64,000 nt of DNA. Source: Bradyrhizobium cosmicum. Lineage in GTDB: Bacteria > Pseudomonadota > Alphaproteobacteria > Rhizobiales > Xanthobacteraceae. The DNA is taken from positions 2,852,001-2,916,000 of the forward strand of contig NZ_CP041656.2 in assembly GCF_007290395.2 (NCBI RefSeq), in the 5' to 3' direction. Position 1 is the stretch's first letter; every line of letters starts with the position of its first letter. Shown here one piece after another: positions 60,989-64,000 of the stretch. The translations under genes were made by a program, and so were the position numbers. The notes beneath the pieces were generated by a model that was not told the origin of the DNA, did no database searches, and was given only the letters and a program-made list of their open reading frames with translations.

Positions 60989-62977
60989 GTGTCTTTCCCG
61001 ACCATGAGTGCGCCGCTCGCCCGAGCTTTGGCCGAGCGCAACTACGACCGTCCGACCCCCGTTCAGCTCGCCGTGCTCGCGGAGGAAGCTGCCGACCGCG
61101 ACCTCCTCGTTTCGGCCCAAACCGGCTCGGGCAAGACCCTCGCTTACGGGCTCGCCATGGCCAAGGACCTGCTCGGCGACGCCGAGCGGTTCGAGCGGGC
61201 GGGCGCACCGCTCGCCCTGATCGTGGCGCCGACCCGCGAGCTCGCCTTGCAGGTTCAGCGCGAGCTTGCGTGGCTGTATGAACATGCGGACGGACGCGTC
61301 GTCTCCTGCGTCGGCGGCATGGATCCGCGGCGCGAGCAGCGCGAGCTGGCAGCCGGCGCGCACATCGTCGTCGGCACGCCCGGCCGCTTGTGCGATCATT
61401 TGCGCCGCAACCGTCTCGACATTTCGGAATTGAAGGTGGTCGTCCTCGACGAGGCCGACGAGATGCTCAATCTCGGCTTTCGCGAGGACATGGAATTCAT
61501 CCTCAAGACGACGCCGGAGACGCGCCGGACGCTATTGTTCTCGGCGACATTTCCGCGCGGCATCGTCGCGCTGGCCAAGCAATATCAGCAGCAGGCGTTC
61601 CGGATCGAGGTCGCGGGCGACGAAGGCGGTCACGCCGACATCGAGTACCGCGCCATCCGCGTCGCCCCCGGTGATGTCGAGCATGCGGTCGTCAACGTTC
61701 TGCGCTTCTATGAGTCGCCGAGCGCGCTGGTTTTTTGCAGCACGCGCGACGGCGTCCGGCATTTGCAGGCGGCGCTGCTGGAGCGAGGCTTCTCCGTGGT
61801 CGCGCTCTCTGGCGAATTGACGCAGAACGAGCGAACCACGGCGCTGCAGTCGCTGCGGGACGGGCGCGCCCGCGTTTGCGTCGCCACTGACGTTGCCGCC
61901 CGCGGCATCGACCTGCCGAGCCTCGACCTCGTCATTCACGCGGACCTGCCCAACGACGCCGAGGTGATGCAGCATCGCTCGGGCCGCACGGGACGTGCCG
62001 GCCGCAAGGGAACGAGCGTCCTGCTGGTGGTGCCGGCACGGCGGCGGCGCGCGGAGCTGCTGCTCAATCTCGCTGGCGTCGACGCAAACTGGGGCACGGC
62101 GCCGCAGGCCGATGAGATCCGCAAGCTCGATCACGCGCGCATGAAGGACGTGCTGTTCACTGAGGAGACGACCGCCGACGATCTGGTGCTGGCGCAGGCG
62201 TTGCTCGCCGAGCGGTCGGCCGAGGATATCGCAGCCGCGCTGGCGCGGCTCTATCGCGCACGGTTGCCGTCGCCCGAAGACATCATCGATCCCGGCGAGC
62301 GAAGCAGCCGGCCGCGCGAGGATCGCGGCCGCAACGACGCCCGCACGCCGCGCGACGATCGGACTCCGCGCGACGATGTCCGAAGCTCGCGCGGCGACGA
62401 TCGCTCCGAACGGCTCCGGCCCAAACCCGGGAAAACATCCGCGAAACACGGCATGGCGGATGGCAGCGTCTGGTTCCGCGCCAACATCGGCCGAAAGAAG
62501 AATGCGGAAGCGCGCTGGCTGTTGCCGATGATCTGCCGTCGTGGCGGTATCGACAAGGGCGACATCGGCGCCATCAAGATCATGGACACGACGACCGAGT
62601 TCGAGATCTCCGAGCGCGTCGCGGAGTCCTTCGCCGCCAAGATCAAGCGCCCGGACAAGGAAGACAATATCCGCCTCGAGGCGATGGCGGATGCGCCGCA
62701 GCGACAGGCGCCTTCCGAGAAGCGGCCGCACGCGCCGCGGCGCGAGAGCGGCGAGGGCGATCATCGTGAACGCCGCGACGATCGCGCGCGCGAGCCGAGC
62801 GAATTCAAGCCACGCGGCAAGGGGCACGCCGAGCGCGCGCCGAAATTCGAGGGTGCTCCTTCTTTCGCGAAGAAAAAGCAGCACAAGAACAAGCCGGGAC
62901 ACGCAGAGCCCTCAGTCACGCCGTGGGCCGGGAAGGGCGCGCCGGGAAAGAAGCCCAAGAAGAAACATCGGGGCTGA
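60989..62977 (+). CDS. DEAD-box RNA helicase with DbpA-type C-terminal domain
   Basis: The 662-residue product has the Q motif (RPTPVQ, 21-26), AQTGSGKT (43-50), PTRELA, GTPGR, DEAD (about 154), SAT, RGIDLPS and HRSGRTGRAG. The C-terminal part has a DbpA RNA-binding-like domain (WFRANIGRKKNAEARWLLPM, FEISERVAESFAAKI) and a long basic, Arg/Gly/Lys-rich tail. It probably remodels rRNA during ribosome assembly or acts in cold response. GTG at 60989 and ATG at 61004 are both possible starts. Confidence 0.9.
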   Translation: MSFPTMSAPLARALAERNYDRPTPVQLAVLAEEAADRDLLVSAQTGSGKTLAYGLAMAKDLLGDAERFERAGAPLALIVAPTRELALQVQRELAWLYEHADGRVVSCVGGMDPRREQRELAAGAHIVVGTPGRLCDHLRRNRLDISELKVVVLDEADEMLNLGFREDMEFILKTTPETRRTLLFSATFPRGIVALAKQYQQQAFRIEVAGDEGGHADIEYRAIRVAPGDVEHAVVNVLRFYESPSALVFCSTRDGVRHLQAALLERGFSVVALSGELTQNERTTALQSLRDGRARVCVATDVAARGIDLPSLDLVIHADLPNDAEVMQHRSGRTGRAGRKGTSVLLVVPARRRRAELLLNLAGVDANWGTAPQADEIRKLDHARMKDVLFTEETTADDLVLAQALLAERSAEDIAAALARLYRARLPSPEDIIDPGERSSRPREDRGRNDARTPRDDRTPRDDVRSSRGDDRSERLRPKPGKTSAKHGMADGSVWFRANIGRKKNAEARWLLPMICRRGGIDKGDIGAIKIMDTTTEFEISERVAESFAAKIKRPDKEDNIRLEAMADAPQRQAPSEKRPHAPRRESGEGDHRERRDDRAREPSEFKPRGKGHAERAPKFEGAPSFAKKKQHKNKPGHAEPSVTPWAGKGAPGKKPKKKHRG

Positions 62978-63006
62978 GCTGCAGCCTGACAGCGTAGACA
63001 GGAAGC

Positions 63007-63035
63007 ATGCCGCCGGGTTGCACCGGCGGCATTTT
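63007..63035 (+). terminator. terminator of the helicase gene
   Basis: A perfect ATGCCGCCGG/CCGGCGGCAT stem with a 6-base loop is followed by a short T-run. Confidence 0.8.
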
Positions 63036-63056
63036 CATTTCAGTTCTCGGGTGGGC

Positions 63057-63359
63057 TCAGCGACCGCCGCCGCCACCACCTCCTCCGCCTCCGCCGCCAC
63101 CACCGCCGCCGGCATCACGCATCGACGAGCTGTAGCGCGGATCGGTCTGCTTCATGTAGGTGGGCGAGGTGTCATGATGGATGACACTGGTGCGGCTTCT
63201 GCCAGGCGAGGTCGGCATCTCGATCAGGACACCGCAGCCTTCGAAGAAGGCGGTGTCGCAGCCATAGGTCCGGAGCTGCGCGGCGTTGGCACTGGTCGCG
63301 GTGAACGCGGCCGTCGCAGCGAAGGCAATCAAGGCAACTTTCGACAATGTGAGTTTCAT
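63057..63359 (-). CDS. exported small protein with a 16-glycine tail
   Basis: The 100-residue product has a signal peptide (KVALIAFAATAAFTATSANA), a mature part with two cysteines (YGCDTAFFEGCGVLIEMPTS) and a tail of 16 consecutive glycines before a final Arg. ATG at 63359 has GGAGA at about 6 bases. Function is unknown. Confidence 0.7.
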   Translation of the reverse strand: MKLTLSKVALIAFAATAAFTATSANAAQLRTYGCDTAFFEGCGVLIEMPTSPGRSRTSVIHHDTSPTYMKQTDPRYSSSMRDAGGGGGGGGGGGGGGGGR

Positions 63360-63487
63360 GGACATTCTCCAGTCTCGTTTCGGCGAGACCGGAAACGGCC
63401 CGCACACATCTTCGACGGGAGCTGATCGAAGCCGGTTCGAGCGGATGGCTTCACGCCCGCGTGAGCCGCGCCGTTCGGGGAGGGACG

Positions 63488-63994
63488 TTACGTCGCAGCG
63501 AGGTCGCGCAGCATGTAGGTCGCGCTGTCGCCATAGGACGCGAGCTTTGCATGCAGTTCCGCATCCGCCATGACCGGCCGAAAGCCGAGACGTTCCCACA
63601 GCGGCCGCGTCGCGTAGACCGAGACCAGCGCGAGCGCCGTGATGTGTGATGCGCGGGCCAGCGTCTCGATCGTCGAAACATAGTCGCGCGCCACGCCGCC
63701 GCGAAAGTCGGGCAGCACGGCGACATCGTGGACGTAGAGGCAGTCCGCATCATCGGGCAATCGTTCGAGGAAGCCGTCGAGCGGTGGAATCCGGTGCTGC
63801 CTCCAGGGATGCGCGAGCCCGTAGCCGGCGATCGCATCGTCCGCGACGAGCACGCGGCAGCCGTCGGGATAGAGCCGCATCTTCTCCGCGAAGACGTCGG
63901 GACGTTCCGGAAGATCAGGATGAATCCGGGTCGCGATCGCGCTGATCGCGGGCAGGTCGGTGGTGCGCGCGGGACGCCAATGCGGCTTGCTCAT
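63488..63994 (-). CDS. GNAT-family N-acetyltransferase
   Basis: The 168-residue product has the GNAT layout (WRPARTTDLPAISAIATRIH, VHDVAVLPDFRGGVARDYVS with the acetyl-CoA loop, LWERLGFRPV at the end). The substrate is unknown. The start lies 7 bases before the window end, so the gene is complete. Confidence 0.82.
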   Translation of the reverse strand: MSKPHWRPARTTDLPAISAIATRIHPDLPERPDVFAEKMRLYPDGCRVLVADDAIAGYGLAHPWRQHRIPPLDGFLERLPDDADCLYVHDVAVLPDFRGGVARDYVSTIETLARASHITALALVSVYATRPLWERLGFRPVMADAELHAKLASYGDSATYMLRDLAAT

Positions 63995-64000
63995 GTCGAT

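Overview
The window reads as a high-GC alphaproteobacterial chromosome, most likely Bradyrhizobium or a close relative. That is inferred from base and codon use, from gene families such as tandem PilZ, CYTH-CHAD and BTLCP proteins, and from palindromic intergenic repeats of a type I associate with that genus. No rRNA or tRNA gene and no CRISPR array is visible.

Left host segment (1-11455). It holds the 3' end of a HAMP-PAS-PAS sensor, a pair of coupled small genes (a CopG-like protein and an RMF-like 54-residue protein), two small secreted proteins and a membrane-anchored coiled-coil protein. A leftward operon encodes a polyamine-type ABC importer (ATPase, Tat-exported binding protein, two permeases) followed by an Asp/Glu/hydantoin racemase, and is faced by a divergent GntR/FCD regulator. 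A CYTH-CHAD protein ends just before the prophage.

Prophage (11456-54290, about 42.8 kb). A complete-looking siphovirus-type prophage with an HK97-like head is bounded by a perfect 27-bp direct repeat. The repeat lies inside a Rho-independent terminator hairpin that serves the host BTLCP protease gene. From left to right: a leftward integration operon of seven genes with start/stop overlaps (integrase, excisionase-like protein, five small proteins); a leftward S24 repressor with a downstream lipoprotein; a divergent Cro-like gene that opens a tightly coupled early operon (GapR-like protein, HNH, ParB-N/MT-A70 fusion, HD hydrolase, Dam methylase, SANT protein, an O-like winged-helix protein carrying iteron-like repeats); a phage NusG paralogue; a parS-like palindrome and two hairpins; HNH, TerS, TerL, portal, ClpP-type protease and capsid; an unusual fibre/esterase/repeat block inside the head-completion genes; tail genes with a canonical A_AAA_AAC -1 frameshift site in the tail assembly chaperone; tape measure, tail tip and fibre; a lysis cassette with nested Rz/Rz1 genes; an Acb2/Tad1-like candidate anti-CBASS sponge; and three leftward accessory genes before attR.

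How the phage genes may work together (inference). The repressor probably recognises TGTTGA/TCAACA half-sites, which occur both between cI and cro and over the integration-operon promoter, so one protein could silence lytic growth and control integrase. The NusG paralogue sits just before two terminator-like hairpins that separate early from late genes, which suggests processive antitermination of the late operon. Two methylases and the Acb2-like protein point to host-defence evasion.

Right host segment (54291-64000). It holds the BTLCP protease, a tandem PilZ protein, an MFS exporter, a zinc alcohol dehydrogenase followed by a DUF5680-like gene, a VOC/glyoxalase protein, a calcineurin-like phosphoesterase, a DbpA-type DEAD-box helicase, a secreted protein with a 16-glycine tail and a GNAT acetyltransferase.
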